Shown here: in pieces, positions 28,887-40,008 of the stretch
Numbering within the stretch: position 1 is the first letter of the stretch
Layout of the letters: the number at the start of each line of letters is the position of its first letter
Made by a program: the position numbers and the translations under genes
Notes under the pieces: model-generated
Told to the model about the DNA's origin: nothing
The model's database searches: none
Seen by the model: the letters and a program-made list of their open reading frames with translations, nothing else
Source: Hemileia vastatrix
Lineage: Eukaryota; Basidiomycota; Pucciniomycetes; Pucciniales; Zaghouaniaceae
Length of the DNA: 64,000 nucleotides
Direction of reading: 5' to 3'
Assembly: GCA_030280995.1 (NCBI GenBank)
Contig: JASXTE010000013.1
Location: 10,757,001 to 10,821,000 of the forward strand

Positions 28887-29741
28887 GGTCATTTTTATTT
28901 CATCCATTTTTTGAAATACCTTCTTTAAAGGGATTAAGTGTTCATCATATGTCTTAGAGAACACTATGATGTCATCAATGTATACCATTAACCATCCCTC
29001 AATCATTTCATTATGGAATGTTATATCCATTAACTTCTGAAATACTGATGGAGCCTTTTTTGGTCCAAATGTCATCCTGACATATTTATAAATTCCCATG
29101 TGTGTTGTTATCAACAAAAAGTTCTGTGAATTCTTTTCAACAGGAATTTGATGGTACCCTTTATTTCCATCTAAGCAACTTATATACTTAGCACCTTTAA
29201 GGGTAGCATGTATAGAGGCAATCCTTGGCAAAGGATAAATATCATCTACTGTAAATGTATTTAATTCTCTACAATCACTGCACAGTCTTGAATTATCTTG
29301 TTTATAAGAAATTAGCACTGGTGATATTACACAATATTTTGGTGTAGTTTCAACCTTTTCAAGAATTTTCATTTTAAATAACATTTTAATATTATCCTCT
29401 ATGTCTTTCTTCTTCATTGGTGAAGCAGGGTATGGTTTCTTTTTAATACTAGCAGGAATATTATCCATATCACAGGTTAAACAAATCTTCATTTCATGAT
29501 CTTTTACAAGTCCAAGTTCATTTGTACCATGTGCAAAAGCCATTTGAAATGCTTTAATTAAGTCCAAAATATTATTTTTTTCAGCTTTACTTATCTGAGT
29601 GCCAAATGATTTTTTTAGAATATCTGTTTCCAGAAGTTCCATCTCATTGGATTCTCTTCCATTGCACGGAATAATTGTTACTGACTTAATGTGTAAGAAT
29701 GTGTTAAAAAAATTTATTTTGAATTTCCTTTTACAATTCAT
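28887..29741 (-). pseudogene. pol: Element C reverse transcriptase, N-terminal part
   Basis: The ORF 28851-29741 ends in the D LTR. RT motifs are KPYPASPMKKKDIEDN, SRLCSDCRELNTF, CLDGNKGYHQ, RMTFGPKKAPSVFQ and MVYIDDIIVFSK. The remaining RT lies at 19810-20149 beyond element D. Confidence 0.9.
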
Positions 29742-30230
29742 GCCAATTGTAATATTGTTATTAGCAGGGGTATAATTTCACACCAAACTTTGTCAGAATA
29801 TTATTTCCAATGATAAAACAGTTACAACAGTTAGTATCATCCATTACTACAATGTCACAAGTAATTCTTACATAACCATGTTGATGTTTAAAGAAAACAT
29901 CAGCTTTTTACTTACCAATAAGATGTAGTACTGATCCAAAACATCTCCAATTTTTACTTTGAAGGGGTTCAAGATTAGACTTATATTCACTATCAAGTTT
30001 CTGCAATGTATTAGTAGAAACAACAGAACCAGCAGCTCCTGTGTCCAATACTATATTAACATTTTCACCAGAAATGATAGCTGGAACCGTGATAGGTGTC
30101 ATTCTAAAGTTATCAGCTTGTATATCTTTAATGATTTCAGCATCCTCAAAATTCATTAAAGTTTCATTTGAGTCCATATTTGACATTGGATTGTCAAAGA
30201 TGGACAAATTATCTTCCAACATACAGACTT
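29742..30230 (-). pseudogene. Element C protease region
   Basis: The frame 29908-30222 carries VNIVLDTGAAGSVVS (the D-T/S-G-A catalytic loop) and a flap-like QSKNWRCFGSVLHLIG. A stop and frameshifts at about 29770-29905 precede the RT linker. It is homologous to element F 60165-60656. Confidence 0.85.
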
Positions 30231-31300
30231 CATTTTCATCACTTTATGAGATATTGCTGTCATAATCAATTGAATATTTACTTTTCTCTGATTCAATTTC
30301 AGATTTATGTAGATTTTCAACAATATTTATATTCTTCTCACATTTGTGACCCTTAACCCTAGGTTTTTTACACTTATAACAAGTATTTGTCTCATACTTT
30401 TTTGGTGCTACAGGTGGAGTAGGTTTTTTCTGCTTCTCCTGAAGTGTTTTTGAACTCTGATTTTTTACAGGTTCAACATTTTGTTTATAAATATAATACC
30501 TTGCTTCATACTTATGGTTTAGTAATATTTCATTTCAAATATTAATAAAGTCAGAATATTCAGTAACTTTAATTGTTCTAGCTACAACAATGTCTCTGAC
30601 AGATATGGGTATTTCATATATTATCTTATCTTTCCATATGTTAAAATTCATTTTAGGCTCAATGGCTTTTAATATTTTATTTAAATTCATTAAAAATACT
30701 ATGGGTTTGTCACCATTCAACGGATTTTACCTAGTTTTCTCATAAAGTCTCTGATTAGTGAGCCTGAATTTAGAGCCTACAAATTTTTTTTCAATTAGTT
30801 GTTTCGAGTAAGCCCATGAGTAATCTTTACCCTCATTTAATACAGCTTCAAACCTTAATAAAGCAACATACTTAAATAAAGGGATCAATTTTGATTTTAT
30901 TTCTTCATCTGGTAACTTAAATGAGAATTTTAAGTTGTTAATTCTTTGGATAAAATGTTGCCAATCAGAGCTGGTTTCCCCATCATAAGTTGGGTACCTA
31001 TCTATCTTAGGCCAGTTTTTCTGATTGGATTTAATTTCACTAATCTTAGGTAATTTCAATAACTCATTTACTCTTGATAAATGGTCTTGTATTTCCTCCT
31101 GTACAGATTTGTGACTTACATTTTCAGATTTGACACTACCACCAGATGGTTTTAGTTGTGGTGGTTTAGGGAAGTAATGAGATTTACTTTTTCAAATGAA
31201 AGGATTATTATTACACTGAGTATACTTATGATTATCCCGGTTCATTAGTAGATTGGCAGTTTCAATATCAACTTTAGTCAATCTTTGTAGCAGCTTAGAG
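30231..31300 (-). pseudogene. gag: Element C Gag capsid and zinc knuckle
   Basis: Pieces are ORF 30727-31059 (QKNWPKIDRYPTYDGETSSD, RFEAVLNEGKDYSWAYSKQ) and ORF 30535-30720 (FNIWKDKIIYEIPISVRDIV). The knuckle region at about 30340-30390 reads CYKCKKPRVKGHKC in frame. Stops separate the pieces. Confidence 0.82.
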
Positions 31301-31305
31301 ACACT

Positions 31306-32004
31306 TTAATTTGTCTGGGAAAAAGATAACTTAGTTCTTGATTCAGTTTTCAATGAATGTGTTTCAAACAATTTTTCCAACTCACAGAATTTGTTTGAAA
31401 GTTCACTATATTTATTACTTAATGAATCATATTTAAGAGTTAGAGACAAATTTTCATTCTCTAATTTTTTATTACGTGTTGCCAGTTTAGAAATATTTAA
31501 TGTTAGGGATGAAATTGTATCACTTGTGAGCTTAACTGTCTGTTTCTCACAATCAGTCATTCTATTCCACAATGCTGAAACAATTCTATGGACAGTTGAA
31601 TTATTATTAAAATACTCAAAGTCTTCCTTCTCAATTCTTTCAATCTCTTGTGAACTTCTCATCTCACTTATAAGTGGTGGCAACTGAGGATTAACTGTAT
31701 TATAAATACTACTGTTGTTATTGAGAAACGACAAGTCAGGTGTATCTACATTAAAACCTAATTCTCTTAAGTCCTCCTCTATTTTCTGCACAGATTTGAC
31801 ATCAATAATATTACCTACATTGTAATTATCAGTATTGTGTTCAATCTGAGAGGGTAATCTACTTATCACAGGATTTGTGTGAGCCCTGATTTTTGGCGCC
31901 TTTGTTTTCCCTTTTAGGGGTGAACTGAGGAAGTCTGATGAGGAGGAGGATCCTTGTTGCAGTTGTGACTGGACCATTGTTGATGGAACCAATCCCACTT
32001 CCAT
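31306..32004 (-). pseudogene. gag: Element C Gag coiled-coil region
   Basis: The ORF has 232 codons. The first third is polar; from about residue 150 a long heptad-rich coiled coil follows (TLNISKLATRNKKLENENLS, LKYDSLSNKYSELSNKFCEL). It is in the same frame as the upstream N-terminal ORF, separated by a TAG near 32026. Confidence 0.75.
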
Positions 32005-32025
32005 TTGTCTACCAGTATTTTCTCC

Positions 32026-32406
32026 TTAGAGTGATGTGACCCTCCTGGGGTAGGGGGTTGCTGACTTGGCTGGGCTCCCTCTAGCTCTGCCAATTATTGG
32101 TTCATCTGCTGAAATCCTACCTTGCAATTTTTCTGTAATTGCTCTACCTCCTTGAGCATGAGGGACTTTGATTCCTCCAACTTTAATACCTGTTTTGCCA
32201 GATGGGATAGTTGATCCTGTAGAGAAGGAGACCTCTTTTTTATGGTAATATTTTTTAAGAGGGCTTCTTTTTCCTCTACGCTCATTTGATCTGCCTGGGG
32301 GTATGACTGACCCTCCATGGTTATGTCCTGGAGAAATGTTTTTGTTAGCTTTAGACCTGGTATTATAAGCAGGCTTTTCACTTAAATTGTCCTGGGGAGC
32401 ACTCAT
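32026..32406 (-). pseudogene. gag: Element C Gag N-terminus with overlapping second frame
   Basis: The main frame starts at ATG 32406 (MSAPQDNLSEKPAYNTRSKA) after a tttctgtag signal at 32433 and is basic throughout. The overlapping frame (32094-32381, then onward past one TAA) encodes IKKRSPSLQDQLSHLAKQV, a coiled coil, and after the stop KWKWDWFHQQW at 31973-32009. The second frame matches the overprinted ORFs of D, E and G. Confidence 0.6.
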
Positions 32407-32433
32407 ATTGATAAAATAACAATGCATCACATC

Positions 32434-32915
32434 TACAGAAAGGAAAACCTAATGGAATAAGTAGATTAAAAGTATTAGCAATGTTATTAATAATAAAAAG
32501 CACTGGAGCTTACACTGAATTTAAATCTTTATTTATTTAAATAAAATGTAATAAAAATTCAAATAAAAACTGTTAAAAATAAAATAATAAGTTTAACTAG
32601 ACCTTTATAAGTGTTAATAAATAGCTTACCCAGCTTCAACCAAATACCAATTTAATTTGGTGTTATATTGGTGACCAAATAACAAGCAAAATTGGGTTTA
32701 TATTGGGTAGAGTTACTACTGTAAATACCTATTTTTTATTATAAAAAATTAGTACAATTATTATAAGGGTTCTTTTCCGCAATAATAGAAATATAATGAC
32801 CCACTAATAGGCAGCAGACCCAAATATTTGGTTATTTTGAGCTATACTAAAGTAAAAATCACATCCCAAGGCTTATACTAAATAATAAGTAAAAAACTAA
32901 GGAAAGACCCCCAAT
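32434..32915 (-). other. Element C leader, no gene seen
   Basis: The stretch is AT-rich, with repeated accaaat/attgggt/tattggtgacc words at about 32636-32710. At 32901-32914 it ends in the PBS-like ttgggggtctttcc (element sense) next to the LTR. Confidence 0.55.
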
Positions 32916-34088
32916 TTTCAGTGTATCTAGTTTATAAGTATGATTTAATAGTATTTATTAATGGTTGTACTACTTATTAATAAATGATTTAGTGATTAAA
33001 CCTCAGAGGAAGACTAATAAAATTGTTATACTCAAATAAAACTCACAATACTTAGATTTAAATGTGTGCTAGTGGTGGAAAACAGATGAATATAATATAG
33101 TTATAGCTTATATAAAGATAATATCAATTTATAATGGCTTTACAATATATCTTTGAATAATAATAATTTTTTATAATGTTTTTTTGAATTGTAGTAAGTA
33201 GGTGATGTCTAATAACTGTCAAAATCATCCCTTACTTATACCAAAATCCACTGGAGTGCACAGACTTCCAATCCAGATGATGTCAGTTCTATCCCCAGCA
33301 ATTATAGCACTGTGAGATCCCATCACCTCCCCATGGCGTCCACTTAAAGCATATTCAACACCCTGACCTCCAGAAAGGATCCTCCATCACAATTAATGAT
33401 AACACAGACCCATACCATAAATAGAAAATCCAGATAAAAGCAGATACCATAAAGAAACAAGTAAAATAACTCATCCAAAGAAAATATAATGAAACCCAAA
33501 GCATATAAAGAAAAAAATGAAATTTCCAAGCCCTAAATAACATCCCCAAGCATCCATATTAACCCAGAAATGACCTCCCAACCCATAAATCCATGAATAT
33601 CTATCCAAGGAAGCAGATTAATTTGTCCAGACTGAGTGTATGCACCTGAAAGAGATGTTTATGCTTCTTTAGGCGTTGTGAGTCCACTGGTTATGTTAAT
33701 ATAACCTAAAATAAGTAGAAAAATAAAGCTTATAGGCTATTAAGAGGCTAAAACCCACATATATATTAAATATACATAATATACTGCATATTTCATTGAA
33801 TATGAGATTTATGTATACATATAAGCTTATGTATGTCAATAATTACTTGATATGACTTAAGATAAGTATATTATGACTCCATTAACACCTTAATAATTAT
33901 TATTAGGCTATGGATAAGCTATTTAAACTACTATAATTTATATAATAGAGTAATAATTATATATATATTTAATATAATCATATATATTATTGTTTTAACC
34001 TTATTTTTAAGATATAAGCTTAATGTACTTAAGGTTACCTTATTTTAAGTATAAGAAATACTCAGTCCTAGGGATATATAGGCTGACA
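32916..34088 (-). repeat. Element C 5' LTR
   Basis: This is the partner of 16539-17713 with the same internal order of AT-rich and conserved blocks. Its left terminus is mutated (tttca for TGTCA); the right terminus is CTGACA. It is followed by ctttc, the duplicated target. Confidence 0.9.
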
Positions 34089-35114
34089 CTTTCCGTTTTC
34101 CCATTGGTTTGAGGATGATAGGCCGTGGAGAGAGTCCTCATGATATTGAGTTGTTGACACAATTGAGTCCAGAATGTGGATACAAAAAATGAGCCTCTAT
34201 CTGAAATAATATCATTAGGTAAGCCATGTTTGGAAAATACGTGTTCTAGAAACAATTTTGACAAATGTTATGCTGTAGCTGTAGTAGTGGTTTTTATGAA
34301 AATAGAAATTTTTGAAAATCTATCTACTATTACTAATATAGCATCAAAATTATTAGAAAGAGGAAGTTGAGAAATAAAATCCATCAATAAAGATTTCCAA
34401 GTTTTAGAGTGAATAGGAAGTGGTTGAAGCAACCCATGCTTCCGGTGACGGGGAGCCTTATTCCTATTACATTTGTAACAAGATCTTACATAGGCCTTGA
34501 TCTCTCTGGTCATTCCTGGCCAGAAGAAATCCCTTTCTATTAACTGGTAGGTTTTATCAACACCAAAATGACCAGCTAATGGAGGATCATGTCGATTATT
34601 GAAAATCCATAATTTTATTTCATTGTGGTTGGGTATGACTACTCTACCTTTGAACAGTAATAGACCTGATTCAATACTAAATCTTTTGGCCTCTTACTTT
34701 GAGAGTATTTTTTTTAACCCTAAACAATAATTGTCCTTTGACTGAGCTTTGAGGATGTTGGATAGTGGATTTTGAAAAGATTGAATTGTCAACAAATTAA
34801 GTTGATGAGTTTTTAACATTGATTCTTTGAAGATTAATTTCACATTTGCTGGGTTCTTGTCAGAAAATACATCCCCCGCTGTGGGTAAACGTCGTCTCGA
34901 TGTGACAGGATATCTGGGACAATGCAGTTCTTACCTGGGTGATATGAAATAGAAAAAGGAAATTCAGACAAAAATTCAGCCCACCTAGCTTGACACCTGG
35001 TTAACACTTTGGAAGACATAAAGTATTTTAAAGCATTATGGTCAGTCAAGATTTGAAAAGGACTATCTAGTCTGAGAAGAAAAGAGCGCCATTTTTTAAG
35101 ACAATGAATAATAG
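34089..35114 (-). pseudogene. pol: Element B RNase H end and integrase N-terminal half
   Basis: RNase H pieces (ILTDHNALKYFMSSKVLTR, FSISYHPGKNCIVPDILSHR) lie at 34840-35110. The integrase zinc domain and core start at 34268-34513 (SCYKCNRNKAPRHRKHG, LLMDFISQLPLS, AILVIVDRFSK). ORF 34040-34264 has ISDRGSFFVSTFW and HPQTNGKTE up to the break by element C. Frameshifts occur at about 34265 and 34680-34840. Confidence 0.87.
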
Positions 35115-36884
35115 TTAAAGCTCTATGTCATGAATTTCGTAATTTAATTCTGCTGCAATGAGTTTGCGTGACTCGAAAGCAACAGGATGAAACAATTTTG
35201 TTTCAGAATTGAATTGAGAAATGACCCCTGCGATAGTATAATTGCTAGCATCTGTCTCGACTATTGTTGAAGCAGAAGGATCAAAGTGTTGAAGAATCGG
35301 AGCTGTAATAAATTCAGTCTTCAATGCTTTGAATTCCTTTTGTGCTGTAGAAGTAAAAACAAAAGGAATATCTTTTCTAAGAAGAGAAGTTAGGTTGGAA
35401 ATAGTTTTAGAGTAATTTTTAATAAATCTTCTATAGAAATTGGCAAAACCCAAAAATCCTTGGAGGGATTTAAGGGTTTTGGGCTCAGGGCATTCCAGGA
35501 CTTTTTGGACCTTTTTTTCATCCATGACTAAACCATCAGTGGACAACCTAAACCCCAAAAAATCAATATATTTAAGATGGAATTCACATTTATTGTGCTT
35601 GGCGTAGAGACCATGATCCCAAAGGCAATTGAGAACCTGTCGAACATGATGAATATGTTCATCAATTGTCTTTGAGAAAATTAAAATATCGTCTATATAG
35701 ACAACAACAAATTTTTTGACAAAATCTTGAAAGATGTCATTAACAAAAGTTTGAAAAGTAGATGGTGTGTTACAAGATCCAAAAGGCATGACTAAATATT
35801 CAAAACTACCAAATCTAGTGCGCATTGCAGTCAGTGGTTCATGACTATCCGCAACGCAAATAAGATTATAAGCACCTCTAAGATCAATTTTAGAAAAGAA
35901 ATTAGCACCATTGAAGAGGGTAAGAAGAAATGACATAGGGGGAACAGGATATGCATTCTTCTTAGTGACTGTGTTGAGCTTTCTATAGTCAACACAAAAC
36001 CTAAGGCTACCATCTTTTTTCTTTACAAAAATAACAGGGGAGCCGGTTGGAGATTTACTGGCTCTGATGAAACCTTTGGCTACATTCTCTGCAATGTAGT
36101 ATTGAAGAACTTGAGATTTGTCTTTTGACAAAGAATAGACAGACCCTGCCATAGTTACTGGACCTATTAACTCTATTTGATGGTTGTAGGGTTGATGAGG
36201 CGCTAACTTATTGGCCTTGCAGATTGAGAAAACATCAAGGAAGTGGTGATAGATTTCCAGTAAAGTTGATTTAATGGCTTCAACATTGATTTGGTCATCC
36301 TCATCTTCTTTGAGAGAATCTGTTGAGAGAAGACCAGAATTGAGAGAGCATAATTTGACTACTTTGAGGAAATTTAAATCCTCATCGAGTAAAGTGATCA
36401 AGCTAGAAGGGTTAGCTAATTTCTCATTTAGAGAAATATCAGATGCTTGCAAGTCATCTGGCATAGATTTGTCCTCTATCAGGACATTGTCAGGCAGGTT
36501 GCTTAACTCCCTATTGACCTGCATTGAAGAATCAGAAATATACTTAGCGTGTGGGGTGTTTGATTCCCATGACCAATCAATTTCAGGATTCCAATGCTTT
36601 AAAAATTCATAGCCAAGAATGGTATTGTCCATTCTTGGGGCATCCAAGACTGATAATTCCCACTCAAAGGGGGGAAAATTCGGAAAGTTGAAAACCCATA
36701 AAACTTTCTTACTTACCCAATATTTGGGTTCCTCTGATTCAACCAAATAAATTGGAGTATGGTCATTATCTGTGAATGTCAGCTTTAACTTCTCAGCAAA
36801 AGATAAACTGAAAAAAGAAATTGAAGCTTCAGATTCTATAAGACAACTGAAGGGGGTATCCTCCTTAAAAAGAATGAATCTCAA
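35115..36884 (-). pseudogene. pol: Element B protease-reverse transcriptase (589-codon frame)
   Basis: The frame starts inside the protease, where FSCLIESEASISFFS replaces the usual DSGA loop; D to E and G to E would kill it. NTILGYEFLKHWNPEIDW is the conserved end of PR. RT has GFIRASKSPTGSPVIFVKKK, LRFCVDYRKLN, KIDLRGAYN, VMPFGSCNTPSTFQ, VVYIDDILIFSK and LGFANFYRRFIKNYS. RNase H begins with VETDASNYTIAGVISQ. The frame stops at 35115 (after HDIEL) by a frameshift. It is a typical fungal chromovirus of a different lineage from C-G. Confidence 0.9.
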
Positions 36885-36989
36885 GCGATTTAAGGCAACT
36901 CCAGTCCTTAAGACATGGAGGTTCTGTGCAATGGGAGAGATAAGATAGTTTTCTTTGTAAATTATCTACTTGTTTTTTGACTTTGAACT

Positions 36990-38139
36990 AGTACCATCTC
37001 TTTACTTCAACTTCACACAATCTTCTAGCTTGCGCTTACCCCCACAATAGATACATAACCTATTATCTGCTTGTCTCTTCCTCCCAGATTCTTTAAGTTC
37101 CCCTTTTGGGTCCAATACCTTACTGATATTGCCTGGGGTCAAGCCTTTTGGCCAAGGTTTGTCCTTTCCATTATTGGGTTTGGATTGAGTTGGCCGTAGG
37201 TGTGAAGAAGGTCCCCATTTAAATTTAGGCCCTGAGATTTGTTGGCGTATTGATGATGTTGTAGTTGTCCTTGGTAAATGCCGTCGAGTTTGAGGGGTTG
37301 ATCCATTAAATCTGTTAAGGTAGTCATCTTCTGACCATGAAGATTTAATTGATCCAGAATCCTTGAAGGAAGTCCCTTTTTGAAATGATACTTGAGGGCA
37401 GCATCATTCCAACCTACTCAAGTTTGGAGCACTCTGAAGTTTGAGATATATTCAGAGGCTTTACCATTATCAATCATGCGGAGGAAATAAAGTTCAATTT
37501 CTGTGTTGTCTGTTTAATTAGGGTCACCAAAAAAAGTAAAGAGTTTGTCTTTGAACTTTTCCCAAATATTGATAAGTTAGTGGGTTTCTGTCGAAGAGAG
37601 CATGAGAAGGTAAGGTTCAATCCATCTGGCTGCTTTTCTGGCTAAGAATGAAGAAGCGTAAAAAACCTTTGATCGGTAGTTATTGAAGGTTTGAGGGTTG
37701 TTATGAAACAGGAGCTTGCAGGTTTGCAAGAAGGGGTGCAATCTGTCTGGGTGTTCTCCATCAAATCATTTGAGAGATTTCATGGAAGGAGTTTTGAATT
37801 TTGATCCCTCCAAAGACTTTGTATTTGAAAGCATTTTCATGAAAAGTCTCATGAAGTCTTCTAAAGAATTAGATGGTCCATGTTCAGAAGGTTGACCAGA
37901 AGGGTGAGTAGCAGGGGCAGATGGTGCCTCATGCATTGTATCCTCTCCTTCTGCTTCATTGCTAGAATCATCAAAATCCTGGGGGATGTCTTCCACAGAT
38001 TGGACTGAATGTTCCCGTTCCCTAATTTTGAGGGTTCCAGAGAGTGAGTGTGGGAAACAGGCCATGATTCTGTAGGCCTGCCTCTGGTGCGAGCCCTAGT
38101 AGTAGCGTCTGTAGGAGGAGTGCGTTGAACAGGTGCCAT
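36990..38139 (-). pseudogene. gag: Element B Gag
   Basis: ATG 38139 starts MAPVQRTPPTDATTRARTR; after a shift the frame at 37766-38065 runs on (DIPQDFDDSSNEAEGEDTM, PSNSLEDFMRLF). Stops then interrupt a Gag capsid: FDGEHPDRLHPFLQTCKLLF, ARWIEPYLLML, FLRMIDNGKASEYISNF, KKGLPSRILDQL. ORF 37139-37327 precedes a degenerate zinc knuckle, CIYCGGKRKLEDC (the His position reads Lys), at about 37030-37075. At least four defects are visible. Confidence 0.82.
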
Positions 38140-38560
38140 TTTTAAAGAATTTAAAAAAAATGAAAAAGAACTCAGTAGTGCTAAATAATGAGAACTACGG
38201 AGAAATAAATTATACTTTCACCAGACAACCTACGCACAAGTTTGAGGGTGTTCCTGGAAAGTGAGATGGAGGAAGGAGTTTAGAGACTTCTTCAAAGTAC
38301 AGAGGAAATATTTGAGGAAGTGATTCAAAGATGAGTCGAAGGAAAAACTACTTCTTTGAGATATGTTGGATAAGAACCTTAATATAATTTAAAGGTAATA
38401 TTAATATTCATAGGGTCTCACAAAGGGTTGGAAACTCAATAATCAAAGATTTAAGTTTTTAGAAATGATTACGGAGAAAATAAGGAAATGTACAATAATA
38501 ATGATTTAACCTGAAGCTTTACCATTATTAACTATATATACATTTTATAATTTAATTCTA
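38140..38560 (-). other. Element B leader, no gene seen
   Basis: No credible ORF is present. The region lies between gag and the LTR. The exact LTR edge and the primer-binding site could not be placed. Confidence 0.4.
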
Positions 38561-39025
38561 AAGAATGTCAAACCAAAATCCCATCCCTTTTATATCCACT
38601 ACTCCTCCTTGCATTAACCTCATTTCCATCCATCATTTCGCTCACCACAGACCTCCGAAAAACACCTGTTACACCTGGAACCTCCACACTAACATCCGTT
38701 AACCCCTTGAACCTCCACTAACCATCCCGTCTATGCTCACTACCCCTGTTAATAACCCACAGACACACAATAACCCTTTAGTGGAATATTGCATTGGACG
38801 TTGCACTTTGCCTTGCCTATTGAAGAAGAAGACTGAACACACTATTGAGAGATAAACTAATTTGGATTTAAAGTTTATACATTATCACGGATGAATAGTG
38901 AGTACAAAAAGGAAAGCTGCAGTTGCTATGTAAAATTGCTTCTGTGCTTCAAACATGGATTTAGACCTTGTTATTATTGATTTAAATGAGCTGCTTTTTC
39001 CTCAAGTTTCATGTGGCACGTGAAA
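38561..39025 (-). repeat. Element B 5' LTR (inner edge approximate)
   Basis: Bases 38759-39025 match the left copy at 1-267. The inner edge is uncertain; a TGTCAAACC at about 38566 is a candidate terminus. The region is C-rich on the plus strand at 38570-38760, unlike its surroundings. Confidence 0.6.
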
Positions 39026-39130
39026 ATATACTTGAAATATTGTTTGTTTCTTATTTTTCTTAAAAAAGAGTAAAATAATAACTGATTAAATTATAATATT
39101 TCTCTCTCTCAGTTCAGGTTATCTACAACA

Positions 39131-40008
39131 ATTACTGATCAAAGTGCTTCTGCTGCCTGTGATGAGGAACTAGATTTGATTGACTATTATGAAACTTCTG
39201 TAAGTTGTCCATTGACTACAAATCTTGCTCAAATTAATCAATTTCTGGACCAATCAGGATGTGGAAATTTAAGAAATAGAAATAAAAGTGGAGAAAACTT
39301 CTCTGGTTCAAAAGCCTTCAATCAACCCCCCAGAAGAGCTTCCAAAAGGATTAAAGATAAAAAAGATACCCTTGAAACAGCAAGTCAGCAACCTATCCAT
39401 TCACATCAAGGATTTGAGGTCAGAGAATCTCAAACTAAGTTCAAAATCAGAGTTTCTAAAAGAAAAGGTAATAAAAATAGAATCCTATCTTCAAGAGAAG
39501 AGGAACCCTCCTTCTTCTTCAAAAGCCCTTCCACAATTAACCCCTCAACAACAGGAAAAGGTGGAAGTTTCAAAATGGCCATGGGACTGGCTAAAACCCA
39601 GTGGGACTATCTCTAGGCCCAACAACAACAACAACATCAAGCACCTCAGGCAGGTCTTTCCAGAACCAATCAGTTCAACCAAACACCTCCTCACCCCTAG
39701 CAAGGAGGAAGAAAGAGGAAGAACAATCACATTCAGTTTTTTCCATAACCATTGTAAGCTCCTCTATTGAATCCCAAGTACCATTTCTTGTTACAGATTC
39801 AGTTCCTTCAGGTAATCCTAGAAGAGGAGATGAGACTTTGAGACCAGTAGAGACTGACTGCAGTAGACAGATTTCTCAATATTATAATGTAACTAATCCT
39901 TTGGTATTTATTGCTATGTCAATGATAAATCTTGATATGGATATTATTGATGAAACATTTGATCCTGAATTTTATGAGAATCTGGAAAATTATTTGTTTT
40001 ACCTATAA
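39131..40008 (+). pseudogene. gag: Element E Gag N-terminus, main frame
   Basis: The codon equivalent to the D start is ATT (39131) rather than ATG. It follows a tctctctctcag signal at 39102-39112. The frame runs through ASKRIKDKKD and SSREEE, then loses one base near 39590 and continues in the next frame (39601-40008) with LARRKKEEEQ and DSVPSGNPRRGDE, ending FDPEFYENLENYLF. Element D lets the joins be recognised. Confidence 0.75.
39288..39613 (+). pseudogene. Overprinted ORF in the gag start of element E
   Basis: The second frame encodes PPEELPKGLKIKKIPLKQQ, a coiled coil (VSNLSIHIKDLRSENLKL) and EKVEVSKWPWDWLK; after the one-base loss, TQWDYL continues. It parallels element D 26314-26874 closely at the peptide level while the main frame also matches. 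Confidence 0.5.

Larger units (their letters stand above)
16539..34088 (-). mobile_element. Element C: chromovirus inserted in B integrase, containing element D
   Basis: LTRs of about 1.17 kb lie at 16539-17713 and 32916-34088. The interior (17714-32915 minus D) encodes IN with chromodomain, RNase H, RT, PR and Gag on the minus strand. Flanks cattc (16534-16538) and ctttc (34089-34093) form a 5-bp duplication with one mismatch. Rejoining them restores the conserved IN reading TER-FNQ of element B. Many stops show the copy is dead. Confidence 0.92.
1..39025 (-). mobile_element. Element B: decayed Ty3/gypsy chromovirus, host of nested insertions (left end outside window)
   Basis: A minus-strand LTR retrotransposon is spread over the left 39 kb. 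Reading leftwards it has an LTR, gag, PR-RT, RNase H, IN, an IN tail with chromodomain, an antisense Cys-rich ORF and a second LTR copy. The parts join across insertions: the integrase core stops at 34089 and resumes at 16538, and the IN tail stops at 16013 and resumes at 2812. Inserts are element A (2813-16012), element C (16539-34088, itself holding D) and a solo LTR (546-1347). Frameshifts and stops make it inactive. Its own target duplication cannot be tested because the left LTR runs off the window. Confidence 0.8.
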
